Assembly (NCBI GenBank): GCA_027071965.1
Contig: JALSYJ010000138.1
Coordinates: 1 to 14,084 of the forward strand
DNA length: 14,084 nt
DNA from: Robiginitomaculum sp.
GTDB taxonomy: Bacteria; Pseudomonadota; Alphaproteobacteria; Caulobacterales; Maricaulaceae
Direction of reading: 5' to 3'
Shown here: positions 1 to 7,029 of the stretch, piece by piece
How the letters are laid out: every line of letters starts with the position of its first letter
How positions within the stretch are numbered: the first letter of the stretch is position 1
Translations under genes and position numbers: made by a program
Notes under the pieces: model-generated
The model's input: only the letters and a program-made list of their open reading frames with translations
What the model was told of the DNA's origin: nothing
Databases searched by the model: none

Positions 1-351
1 TTTCCTGAATATGAGCGCAATGCTTTGATGAGTATTCGAGAGCTGATTTTTACGACAGCCAAAAAAACCAAAGGCGTTGGAAGACTGTTTGAAACCTTAA
101 AGTGGAATCAGCCTGCATACTTAACGCCAGATACCATGGCCGGCTCAACAATCCGGCTTGGAGTGCCAAAAACCGGTGGTTTTGCAATTTATGCGCACTG
201 CCAAACTACTATTATTTCAGACTTCAAAAGCATATTTCCAGATCAATTTGATTATGATGGTAATCGCGCCATACATTTTCGGTCAAAAGAAGCCTTGCCA
301 ATGGTGCCATTGGAAATGTTGATAGGAAGCGCACTTACCTATCATCTTTGA
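1..351 (+). CDS. DUF1801 domain protein, 5'-truncated by the window edge
   Basis: The frame is open from the first base, so the true start lies outside the window; the TTG at 25 and ATG at 28 are internal. The visible 116 residues have the DUF1801 (YdhG/YdeI-like) pattern: an N-terminal helix with a basic KKTKG stretch, then ETLKWNQPAYL, a short beta-rich part with a GFAIYAH strand, and a C-terminal helix after RSKEALPMVPLEML. DUF1801 proteins are small cytoplasmic proteins with a fold related to the iron-sulfur scaffold Fra/YdhG group; no reaction is established. The family is recognised from the KW..P.Y core and its spacing. No signal peptide or membrane segment is visible. No terminator follows. 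Confidence 0.7.
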   Translation, partial: FPEYERNALMSIRELIFTTAKKTKGVGRLFETLKWNQPAYLTPDTMAGSTIRLGVPKTGGFAIYAHCQTTIISDFKSIFPDQFDYDGNRAIHFRSKEALPMVPLEMLIGSALTYHL

Positions 352-540
352 TCTTACAGTAATACTTCTTAAAAGCAAAACAGCACTTCACCCGTTCATT
401 AAACAGTGCGAATGGCGCTCGGATTGTTGCCCGGTTGTCAATCCCAGTAAAATCCCGCGCTAAAAATAGCCCAAGGCAATGGGATAGAAATATCCAGGAC
501 AATGCTTGATATTGTAAACCCAATGCTCAATCATCCCAAA
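352..540. other. Gene-free spacer, nothing recognised
   Basis: A 62-codon minus-strand frame crosses this stretch, but its translation (rich in Cys, Phe and Lys, with no ribosome site) resembles no family I know. I see no promoter, terminator or RNA gene. It could be decayed coding DNA, but nothing here proves that. Confidence 0.4.
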
Positions 541-690
541 GTCGTTATTCCGGACTTGATCCGGAGTCCATCCTTGCAATTGGTAGTGTTAAGGGTGTTG
601 GTAATACACCTCGATGATTGATATTAGCTTGGCTCCCGCGCATTAACATCGGTGGATGGACTTACGGCTCCTAGCACGTAAGTGACGAAC
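541..690. repeat. Palindromic extragenic element (MITE-like, degenerate)
   Basis: The left end carries TCCGGACTTGATCCGGA (549-565), two copies of the self-complementary hexamer TCCGGA. Next to it AGTCCATCC (565-573) pairs perfectly with GGATGGACT (654-662), and TGTTAA near 587 pairs with TTAACA near 643. The whole stretch could therefore fold into one long imperfect hairpin. The right end, CGTAAGTGACGAAC (677-690), recurs near 7053-7083. The TTCCGGACTTGATCCGG motif resembles dispersed elements frequent between genes of many Alphaproteobacteria; that link is from memory. No transposase is present, so any mobility would need outside help. Confidence 0.5.
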
Positions 691-710
691 ATTATGGAAA
701 TATAAAAGCG

Positions 711-806
711 CTCAACTAACCGCTAGGCGATAGGAGATTAAAAGACTCCTCAAGCAGCGAAGCGATAGGACACAAAAAACTTCCCACTTTTGCTTGCAAA
801 TGCTCT
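711..806 (-). repeat. Mosaic 3'-flank repeat, locus 1 (after dsbD)
   Basis: Read on the minus strand, immediately beyond the dsbD stop, this consists of box A (781-806), GAGCATTT, a short gap and AGCAAAAGTGGGAA, followed by two units of box B (about 711-773), the CCTATCGC..CGCT/GCGG..TTGAG motif. The unit at 750-773 reads as GTG-start micro-ORF VSYRFAA followed by TGA. The outer unit (about 714-737) has lost its start codon (ATC). The same A+B order recurs at 2984-3112 and 6838-7028. The A-rich/T-rich parts of box A may form a weak 3' hairpin for dsbD mRNA. Confidence 0.75.
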
Positions 807-814
807 AGCCAAAG

Positions 815-2890
815 CTATGGATAATTGCCTGACAATGCATTTTCAACAATTTTGGGCGTAAGCACTTGCGGCAGGATTTGCGGCTGCTCACGTCTGGGAT
901 GATAAACCAGATAAAGCGGCACTCCCACCCGGCCAAATTTAGCCAGCTCTGCGGTAATAGTGTCATCACGACTGGTCCAGTCCGCCACCAGCAGTACAGC
1001 ATTGTTTTGCTCAAATATTTTTGCCATGCGCTTCCCGGAAATCGAAGTGCGCTCGTTAACCTGACAAGTTATGCACCAGTCTGCAGTAAAATCTACAAAT
1101 ACGACCTTGTTCTGTTCGCGCAATTGCTGCACCGCCTGCGGTGACCAAGTCTTTGGTTGTAATTCGGAATTATCTCTGGTGCTTAAAATATTGGTCAACA
1201 TCAAAACTGCGACAAGGGCAGCGATGATGGCTGCAGCTTTTCCAAGGCGTTTTCCCTTCCACGCCCAAAACGAAAATCCGATCAGTAAAAATACGATTAG
1301 CATGGCAGTGGTAGCAAATGGCCCGGCCAGACCACTTAGCACCCATACCAGCCACAAGGCGGCGCCAAACATCGGAAATGCCATCAACTGATGAAAGCGC
1401 TGCATCCAGGGGCCGGGTTTTGGCAATGCTTTAAGCAGTCCCGGCTTAAAACTAAGCAAAGTAAACGGAGCCGCAAATCCAAGACCCAGGAATAAGAACA
1501 CCAACAGGGAAACCGGAGCGCTTTGGGTTAGGGTGTAACCCAGTGCCCAGCCCATGGCCGGCGCCGTACAGGGCGAGGCAACAATTACCGCCAATACTCC
1601 AGTAAAAAACGCGCCGGTATCACCCTTGCCTTCGGTCAGTGTTTCACCAATGCCCATCCAGTTACCTGCAATTGAAAACACCCCAAGCAGGTTAAGGCCA
1701 ATGACAAAGAACAAGACAGAGATAGCTGCAACAAAGGGGGCGTTTTGCAACTGAAAGCCCCAGCCTATTTGTTGCCCGGCAGCTTTTAAGGCCAGCAATA
1801 ATCCGCCTAGCGCCAAAAATGAAATAAGCACACCAATGAGGAACAATATGCCGTGACGACGGATAACAGGGGCTTGCGAGTGAACGGCAGAGACAAAACT
1901 CATAACCTTCATCGACAAAACCGGGAATACACACGGCATCAGGTTCAGCAATACACCGCCAATAAAGGCAAAGGCCAAAGCCAATAACAATCCACTGATG
2001 TCTGATTGTTCATTGTCATTTGCCACCGGGTTTTTGTTAAAACCACTGCCGGCAGGAAGAAAATCCTTTTGCAGGGAAATCTGCCAGGCTGTTGCTGATT
2101 TGCCCTTGCCGATTACCAATACCCCGTCCACGGCTTCCAGCGTCCCGCGTTTTGCGCGAAAGCCAGGTTCACTCCACAGGGTAAAGCCCTGATCGCCAAA
2201 ACTGGCTATTTGCGCAACGCTGTGTTTAACGGCCCCCGTATCAATGGGAAAGAACCAGATATTTTCCCTGTCGGCTTTTGCAGAGCTTACCAATGGCCCG
2301 GCAAAACTAAAGAGGATCTGTTCGCCCTTTATGGTATATCCGCCCGTGATCTGATCGGATGATACAGGTTTTGGTAGTTTAAGAAGTGCTGTTTGAATTC
2401 GCTTTGCATCATCAGGCTTTTCCGTATTGCCCTGATTTAGCGTTAAGTTTAATTCCACCTGTTCCGGTATGCAAATGTCCTCGCATACCAGCCAGGAAGC
2501 CCGGGCAGTAATATCTATTGGCTTGCTGTCATCAAAATTGTCCCCGGCTGTAAACGGGATTGGATATAAAGTTTTGCCTTCATAGCCATAATTGATCAAC
2601 TGGCCCAAAAAAATAGCCTTTGGCGTTGGCCACATAATATCGCCGGCCTGCAAGCCCTCGGGCAATTCCCATTTGATATTGGTGGCCAGCCCTGCTGCTC
2701 CCGGGTTTATCCAGTAATTGTGCCAGTGCTCGCGAAGATCAAGCTCCATGCCGAGATAAAAACTGTCTCCAGCTTTGATATTCTGCTTGCTCGCAAGTAA
2801 TTCAGCCCTGACATTTTCCGTATTGACCGGGTTGGCGTTTGCGCCAATTCCCAACAGGGAAAAACCAATAATCAGAATAAGCAAACGCAT
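815..2890 (-). CDS. dsbD: DsbD/ScsB-type thiol:disulfide interchange protein
   Basis: This inner-membrane protein passes electrons from cytoplasmic thioredoxin across the membrane to periplasmic disulfide-reducing partners. The 691 residues show the full three-part plan. After a signal peptide (about 1-19) comes a periplasmic alpha domain with a CEDIC cysteine pair (C136, C140). About eight membrane segments (roughly 298-570) follow, with the two transport cysteines in LMPCVFP (C320) and SPCTAP (C441). A C-terminal thioredoxin domain has ADWCITC (C606, C609) and the cis-Pro in GVP (658). The long alpha domain with VCEDICIPEQ is closer to the ScsB branch than to E. coli DsbD. The ATG at 2890 has GGAG nine bases upstream. 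It lies 219 nt downstream of eipA on the same strand but seems to have its own promoter. It could be named scsB; substrate partners cannot be read here. Confidence 0.93.
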   Translation of the reverse strand: MRLLILIIGFSLLGIGANANPVNTENVRAELLASKQNIKAGDSFYLGMELDLREHWHNYWINPGAAGLATNIKWELPEGLQAGDIMWPTPKAIFLGQLINYGYEGKTLYPIPFTAGDNFDDSKPIDITARASWLVCEDICIPEQVELNLTLNQGNTEKPDDAKRIQTALLKLPKPVSSDQITGGYTIKGEQILFSFAGPLVSSAKADRENIWFFPIDTGAVKHSVAQIASFGDQGFTLWSEPGFRAKRGTLEAVDGVLVIGKGKSATAWQISLQKDFLPAGSGFNKNPVANDNEQSDISGLLLALAFAFIGGVLLNLMPCVFPVLSMKVMSFVSAVHSQAPVIRRHGILFLIGVLISFLALGGLLLALKAAGQQIGWGFQLQNAPFVAAISVLFFVIGLNLLGVFSIAGNWMGIGETLTEGKGDTGAFFTGVLAVIVASPCTAPAMGWALGYTLTQSAPVSLLVFLFLGLGFAAPFTLLSFKPGLLKALPKPGPWMQRFHQLMAFPMFGAALWLVWVLSGLAGPFATTAMLIVFLLIGFSFWAWKGKRLGKAAAIIAALVAVLMLTNILSTRDNSELQPKTWSPQAVQQLREQNKVVFVDFTADWCITCQVNERTSISGKRMAKIFEQNNAVLLVADWTSRDDTITAELAKFGRVGVPLYLVYHPRREQPQILPQVLTPKIVENALSGNYP

Positions 2891-2917
2891 AAGGTGATCT
2901 CCGATTGGACGTGCATA

Positions 2918-2923
2918 TTTATA
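2918..2923 (-). promoter_or_regulatory. Candidate extended -10 of the dsbD promoter
   Basis: On the minus strand the sequence reads TGCTATAAA, a TG-N extension followed by TATAAA, about 28 nt upstream of the dsbD ATG. No good -35 hexamer accompanies it, which fits an extended -10 promoter. It is placed between repeat locus 2 and dsbD, so dsbD need not depend on read-through from eipA. Confidence 0.4.
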
Positions 2924-2983
2924 GCAGCGGCTCCTTTGGCACAGATATGCGAACAGGGCCAGCCACCTCGCGCAAGTGTGAAC

Positions 2984-3112
2984 TGGTTGCTAGGCGGTAG
3001 GAGAAACAAAGACTCCTCAAGTAGCGAAGCGGTAGGACATTTACCCGCGCTCAAGTAGCCGCTAGGCGATAGCGCAAGCAAAACCGGTTCCCACTTTTGC
3101 TAAAAATGCTCA
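2984..3112 (-). repeat. Mosaic 3'-flank repeat, locus 2 (after eipA)
   Basis: On the minus strand it starts inside the eipA stop codon: the TGA overlaps box A, GAGCATTTTTAGC followed by AAAAGTGGGAACCGG. Here box A is complete and forms a perfect 7-bp stem, AGCAAAA with TTTTGCT, around an 11-nt loop (3077-3101). Three B units follow. The unit at 3017-3040 reads as micro-ORF MSYRFAT then TGA; the nearest unit (RYRLAAT then TGA) has at best a TTG start; the distal one (about 2984-3000) is degenerate and lacks both start and stop. The hairpin could act as an mRNA 3' end for eipA. Confidence 0.78.
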
Positions 3113-3724
3113 CAACGGAATAAACCGGCGTTTTTTGGAATAAGCCAGATATCCCACATTGGCCCCAAGACGAAGGCCGACACCTGTTCTAACCGGTGCC
3201 AGGGTTATGGTGTCGGATCGCTGATAGTTAACGCCCATTCCCGCCACCAGATAGGCCGTTCCCTCAACGCCGGGAAAGCGTTGGAATATTTGCTCAATGT
3301 TTTGCATGTTATAGACTAGGGTAAACACTTTGGAGCCGTTGCCACCTGCATCCCAGCCAACAGAAGGCCCGCGCCAGAAAACCTTTGTCTGTGAGCCATC
3401 GGCCATTTGTAACATACCTTGACCATAGCGCAGGCCAACTACGATGGCTGCGGAGGCTTCGGAGCCGTAAATATAGCCAACGGGCTGTCCAAGGTCACGA
3501 AAAATACGTTCGACCACGGATCCGGCAGCCTCAGAAGTCACTCCGAAATAATCTGACATTGCGGAGGTGATTTCACGCCGATCGAAGCTTGATCTTTGTT
3601 GGTCAGGCTGTGTCGTAGCCTGTGGTTCGGCCTGAGGGTCAGCTTCTGCCCTGTTTAGAACCGCTGCCGGTGTCAGGAATAGCAACAGTAACAGACCAAA
3701 AACAATAGCAGGACGAAAAAGCAT
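3110..3724 (-). CDS. eipA: EipA-like envelope integrity protein (DUF1134)
   Basis: 204 residues with a signal peptide (hydrophobic 6-24, likely cleavage near AEA at 26-28), a charged linker rich in Gln and Pro, then the DUF1134 domain. The signature is IYGSEASAAIVVGLRYGQG, KVFWRGPSVGWDAGG and a C-terminal TGVGLRLGANVGYLAYSK. In Brucella, EipA is a periplasmic beta-barrel-like protein needed for cell-envelope integrity and transcriptionally linked to the cell-cycle regulator CtrA; this is family knowledge. The frame could begin at a GTG at 3742, but the ATG at 3724 has AGAGGT six bases upstream and gives a normal signal peptide, so I chose it. lepA diverges from it, and repeat locus 2 touches its stop codon. 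Confidence 0.9.
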   Translation of the reverse strand: MLFRPAIVFGLLLLLFLTPAAVLNRAEADPQAEPQATTQPDQQRSSFDRREITSAMSDYFGVTSEAAGSVVERIFRDLGQPVGYIYGSEASAAIVVGLRYGQGMLQMADGSQTKVFWRGPSVGWDAGGNGSKVFTLVYNMQNIEQIFQRFPGVEGTAYLVAGMGVNYQRSDTITLAPVRTGVGLRLGANVGYLAYSKKRRFIPL

Positions 3725-3830
3725 TGGATTACCTCTGAACACAAAAGATATTGGGGCTGATTGTCACGGCAAAACCTTAGCAAGCGGTGAATGAACACAA
3801 GATGAGTAAAACTGTTCGAGTTTGCTTGCT

Positions 3831-3845
3831 TTAACTTGGCTTTGA
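3831..3845. promoter_or_regulatory. Possible CtrA-type box in the eipA/lepA spacer
   Basis: TTAA, seven bases, then TTGA: seven of the eight fixed bases of the TTAA-N7-TTAA consensus used by the alphaproteobacterial regulator CtrA. It lies about 107 nt upstream of the eipA ATG and 17 nt from the lepA ATG. An inverted pair, AGCAAGC (3779-3785) and GCTTGCT (3824-3830), brackets the centre of the same spacer. In AT-rich DNA such a near-match can arise by chance. Confidence 0.25.
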
Positions 3846-3861
3846 ATGTTATTTGCCGCCC

Positions 3862-5670
3862 ATGACAATTGATCCTGAACATATTCGCAATTTTTCTATT
3901 ATCGCTCATATCGATCACGGCAAATCAACGCTGGCTGATCGCTTGATTCAATTCACCGGTGCTCTTAGCCAGCGGGAGATGAAAGAGCAGGTTTTGGACA
4001 ATATGGATATTGAGCGCGAACGCGGCATCACTATTAAGGCGCAAACTGTTCGCCTTGATTATAGGGCCAAAGACGGCCAGAAATATATTCTTAATCTGAT
4101 GGATACTCCGGGGCATGTGGATTTTGCCTATGAGGTTTCGCGCTCCCTTTCGGCTTGTGAGGGATCAATTTTAGTTGTTGATGCTTCGCAAGGGGTAGAG
4201 GCGCAAACTCTGGCCAATGTTTATCAGGCCGTTGAACATGACCATGAAATTGTAACAGTGTTGAACAAGATTGATCTTCCGGCCGCAGAGCCGGAACAGG
4301 TGGCGCAGCAGGTTGAAGATGTCATCGGAATTGATGCCACCGATGCGGTTTATGCTTCTGCAAAATCCGGCATTGGTATTGAGGATATTTTAGAGGCGAT
4401 TGTTGAAAAGCTTTCCCCCCCCGATGCTGGTGATCGTGACGCCCCGCTAAAGGCATTGCTGGTTGATGCGTGGTATGATGCCTATCTTGGTGTGATTGTG
4501 TTGTTTCGTGTACTTGATGGCGTGGTCAAAAAGGGCACACGTATTCGCATGATGTCCACCAATGCCAGTTATGTGGTTGACCGGGTCGGGGTGTTTCGCC
4601 CGAAAATTGAAACAGTAGATGAACTTGGGCCCGGAGAAATAGGGTTTTTAACCGCTTCGATCAAACAGGTGGCAGATGCGGCGGTTGGCGAGACCATAAC
4701 AGAGGAAAAACGCCCAACCAAAGAGGCTTTGCCCGGCTTTCGTCCAGTACAACCGGTGGTATTTTGCGGAATTTTTCCGGTAGATGCGGCAGATTTTGAA
4801 GATTTACGGGCAGCAGTTGGCAAATTACGCCTTAATGATGCTTCCTTTTCCTATGAGATGGAAACCAGTGCTGCTCTTGGTTTTGGTTTTCGCTGTGGAT
4901 TTTTGGGACTTTTGCATCTGGAAATTATTCAGGAGCGATTATCTCGCGAATTTGATCTTGATCTGATCGCAACCGCTCCATCGGTAGTTTATGAGCTTAC
5001 CATGACTGATGGTGAAAAGACCTATTTGCACAATCCTGCCGACATGCCGGATCCGGTCAAGGTTGAAAGTATTGCCGAGCCATGGATCAGGGCCACTATT
5101 TTAACTCCGGATGAATATATCGGTCCGATCTTGAAATTGTGTCAGGATCGCCGGGGCATTCAACAAGACATGTCTTATGCCGGGTCGCGGGCAATGCTGG
5201 TATATGATCTCCCCCTTAATGAGGTGGTGTTTGATTTTTATGACAGGTTAAAATCCATCTCCAAGGGTTATGCCAGTTTTGATTATACCATAGAAGAAAA
5301 CAGAATTGGTGATCTGGTTAAAATGAGTGTGCTGGTAAATGCTGAACCGGTTGATGCGCTTTCCATGATGGTGCATCGCAGCCAGGCTGAAAACCGGGGC
5401 AGGGTGCTGGTGGAGAAGCTAAAAGACCTGATTCCGCGCCATATGTTCAAAATCCCGATTCAGGCAGCTTTGGGCGGGCGGGTCATTGCCAGAGAAACAA
5501 TATCTGCCATGCGCAAGGATGTTACGGCCAAATGCTATGGCGGTGATGCCACCAGAAAACGTAAATTGCTTGATAAGCAAAAAGCCGGCAAGAAAAAAAT
5601 GCGCCAGTTTGGCAAGGTGGAAATACCCCAAAGCGCCTTTATTGCAGCGTTAAAAATGGACAGTGATTAG
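3862..5670 (+). CDS. lepA: Elongation factor 4 (LepA GTPase)
   Basis: A ribosome-binding translational GTPase, EF-G-like but lacking domain IV; proposed roles are back-translocation under ionic stress and ribosome biogenesis. The 602 residues (E. coli form about 600) include IRNFSIIAHIDHGKST (P-loop about 15-23), the switch I ERERGITIKA, DTPGHVDF, and the NKIDLP base-specificity motif. Domains II, III and V follow, then the LepA-specific C-terminal domain with the basic GGDATRKRKLLDKQKAGKKK stretch. The frame extends to a TTG at 3853, but the ATG at 3862 gives the canonical N-terminus. No convincing Shine-Dalgarno lies before it. It is followed by 80 nt and a separate promoter for the next gene, so it is probably monocistronic. 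Confidence 0.97.
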   Translation: MTIDPEHIRNFSIIAHIDHGKSTLADRLIQFTGALSQREMKEQVLDNMDIERERGITIKAQTVRLDYRAKDGQKYILNLMDTPGHVDFAYEVSRSLSACEGSILVVDASQGVEAQTLANVYQAVEHDHEIVTVLNKIDLPAAEPEQVAQQVEDVIGIDATDAVYASAKSGIGIEDILEAIVEKLSPPDAGDRDAPLKALLVDAWYDAYLGVIVLFRVLDGVVKKGTRIRMMSTNASYVVDRVGVFRPKIETVDELGPGEIGFLTASIKQVADAAVGETITEEKRPTKEALPGFRPVQPVVFCGIFPVDAADFEDLRAAVGKLRLNDASFSYEMETSAALGFGFRCGFLGLLHLEIIQERLSREFDLDLIATAPSVVYELTMTDGEKTYLHNPADMPDPVKVESIAEPWIRATILTPDEYIGPILKLCQDRRGIQQDMSYAGSRAMLVYDLPLNEVVFDFYDRLKSISKGYASFDYTIEENRIGDLVKMSVLVNAEPVDALSMMVHRSQAENRGRVLVEKLKDLIPRHMFKIPIQAALGGRVIARETISAMRKDVTAKCYGGDATRKRKLLDKQKAGKKKMRQFGKVEIPQSAFIAALKMDSD

Positions 5671-5698
5671 GCCGATTTAGTCCTGCAAATATGTGGGC

Positions 5699-5726
5699 TT
5701 GCATACAATATTATTGATTGTAGAAT
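5699..5726 (+). promoter_or_regulatory. Candidate promoter for the small exported gene and CDPS
   Basis: TTGCAT (5699-5704), a 16-base spacer and TAGAAT (5721-5726), ending about 24 nt before the ATG at 5751. A short inverted pair, TACAAT and ATTGTA, spans the spacer and the -10. It is the best -35/-10 pair in the lepA-5751 gap. Confidence 0.4.
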
Positions 5727-5750
5727 GGCTTATGCTATTTCGATGGTTTC

Positions 5751-6101
5751 ATGCGTAATTTTATAACAGTTTTTGTGATACTGGCTTTTGGTGCGCCTGT
5801 GCTGGCACCAGCAGCGCGGGATGGGTTTATGAAACCGGCACAGACGGCATATGAGCAAAATATGCAAATTTCATCAGATAGCGTTCCTGAAATGCAATGT
5901 GCTGAACATGACCAAAGTCAGGGTGACGGCACTGCCTGTGAGCGGTTCTCATATATAATGATGAAACTGCCCAAAGGCATATTAAACAGGCAATACAATC
6001 ACAATCAGCAATTTGTGCGACAGCATTTACAAGAACGGCTACTGGTCGTTTATGGTCTTTTGTCAAAACCAGTTCCCAAACCTCCGCCTTATTTGATCTG
6101 A
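5751..6101 (+). CDS. Small exported protein of unknown function, upstream of the CDPS
   Basis: I do not recognise this 116-residue protein. It opens with a clear signal peptide (MRNF, hydrophobic 5-20, possible cleavage after APAA). The mature part is about 95 residues with just two cysteines (C50, C63) flanking an acidic, Asp/Gln/Gly-rich loop, so one disulfide is possible. The C-terminus is Pro-rich (PVPKPPPYLI). No membrane segment follows the signal. The ATG lacks a strong Shine-Dalgarno. It ends 53 nt before the cyclodipeptide synthase on the same strand, and a weak CGGC-ttt-GCCG hairpin lies in the gap, so co-transcription is likely but not certain. A signal sequence and stable frame support a real gene; shorter length and unknown family lower confidence. 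Confidence 0.6.
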   Translation: MRNFITVFVILAFGAPVLAPAARDGFMKPAQTAYEQNMQISSDSVPEMQCAEHDQSQGDGTACERFSYIMMKLPKGILNRQYNHNQQFVRQHLQERLLVVYGLLSKPVPKPPPYLI

Positions 6102-6154
6102 AATTAAGGTTCGGCTTTGCCGGGCCATCATTATTTTGGCTTTGGAGGTTTACT

Positions 6155-6838
6155 ATGTTCACCAAACCGGTGACCGGGCAGTGCGAACGTGTGCTTTGTG
6201 CCCGTGAACATGCAATTTTGGGCATTAGCCCGTTTAACTCATTTTTTTCCCGTGAACGCTTGAACTGGCTTGTTCAATGGGCTGATACCAGCTTTGACGG
6301 GTTTCATATATATATCCCGGATGGGCCGGTTATTCATACCCTGCTGGCCTGTGGTTATGAGCCCAAAAAGGCCCGTAAAAAAGCCAGACGGCAGATAAAT
6401 TATTTGGCCAACAAGATCAAGAAAGCCTTGCAGGAGGGCACCAATGGCCGACTACAGTATTCAGAATGTGTTTTATGCACACAGAATCTAACACACAATC
6501 AGGTCTATCAGGAAATACTCGATAAGGTTCTATCGAGATTTGAAGATGATCCTTATTTTAGGAACGGGTGTATAAAAACCAGTCGCTGGGTGTTGGCCAT
6601 GCAAGAAGATCAACCAAACAAAAACCGGCCAGCCAATGCAGACCTGATTGCGGCGCAGTATTTTTTAGCGGAATTGCCCCTGTTCATGGAAGGGGCGCAG
6701 ATAGCCGGAGTTAAAAGCTCTGTTTTTTGTTATCCTACATGCCCTGAATTTCTGCGTGAGCTGTTTAGCCGGGAACGGGATGGGTTTATTTCTGCAGAAC
6801 AGGGGTTTGTAGAAATCACCCCCCGTGAAAAATTCTAG
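6155..6838 (+). CDS. tRNA-dependent cyclodipeptide synthase (CDPS)
   Basis: CDPSs join the aminoacyl groups of two charged tRNAs into a cyclic dipeptide (2,5-diketopiperazine) in the cytoplasm, by a ping-pong mechanism with an acyl-enzyme. The 227 residues align end to end with AlbC as I remember it. HAILGISPFNSFFS holds the nucleophile Ser25 (AlbC S37) and Asn28 (N40). A basic helix, KKARKKARRQ (71-80), matches the tRNA-binding patch. YFLAELPLF holds Tyr169 and Glu173 (Y178, E182), and SSVFCYP holds Tyr193 and Pro194 (Y202, position 203). All catalytic residues are present, so it should be active. A perfect GGAGG lies six bases before the ATG. The stop TAG is shared with repeat locus 3. Product amino acids cannot be predicted safely. 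No tailoring enzyme is nearby. The Asn plus Tyr-Pro combination is discussed under findings. Confidence 0.92.
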   Translation: MFTKPVTGQCERVLCAREHAILGISPFNSFFSRERLNWLVQWADTSFDGFHIYIPDGPVIHTLLACGYEPKKARKKARRQINYLANKIKKALQEGTNGRLQYSECVLCTQNLTHNQVYQEILDKVLSRFEDDPYFRNGCIKTSRWVLAMQEDQPNKNRPANADLIAAQYFLAELPLFMEGAQIAGVKSSVFCYPTCPEFLRELFSRERDGFISAEQGFVEITPREKF

Positions 6839-7028
6839 CAAAAGTGGGAAGGTTTTTTAATGTCCTATCGCCTAGCGGCTACTTGAGGGAGTCTTTAATG
6901 TCCTACCGCTTCGCTACTTGAGGACGGGTATATGTCCTACCACCTATCGGCTACTTGAGGGCGGGTATATGTCCTACCACCTATCGGCTACTTGAGGACG
7001 GGTATATGTCCTACCGCTTCGCTACTTT
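6838..7028 (+). repeat. Mosaic 3'-flank repeat, locus 3 with five tandem units (after CDPS)
   Basis: A shortened box A (AGCAAAAGTGGGAAGG, starting within the CDPS stop TAG) is followed by five tandem B units. They begin with GTCCTA at 6862, 6900, 6934, 6971 and 7008, a period of 34-38 bp. Each unit holds a complete micro-ORF starting ATG: MSYRLAAT (6860-6886), MSYRFAT (6898-6921), MSYHLSAT (6932-6958) and MSYHLSAT (6969-6995), all ending TGA. The fifth starts MSYRFAT at 7006 and, lacking that TGA, runs 16 residues on to a TAA at 7075-7077. GAGG precedes units 2-5, six to eleven bases before ATG. There are no unique spacers, so it is not a CRISPR array. Confidence 0.85.
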
Positions 7029-7029
7029 A

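Noticed and set aside
335..523. 62-codon minus-strand frame
   Set aside because: No ribosome site, odd composition, no family resemblance, and it overlaps the end of the DUF1801 gene.
3725..3742. GTG start for EipA, six residues longer
   Set aside because: The AGAGGT ribosome site lies inside this extension and points to the ATG at 3724.
3853..3861. TTG start for LepA, three residues longer
   Set aside because: The ATG at 3862 gives the family's usual N-terminus; the TTG has no better ribosome site.
5827..6225. 132-codon frame antisense to the small exported gene
   Set aside because: It overlaps the CDPS ribosome site and the exported gene, and the plus-strand frames have clear signal peptide or family evidence.
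6838..7028. CRISPR array
   Set aside because: The units follow one another with nearly identical linkers and no unique spacers, and no cas gene is present.
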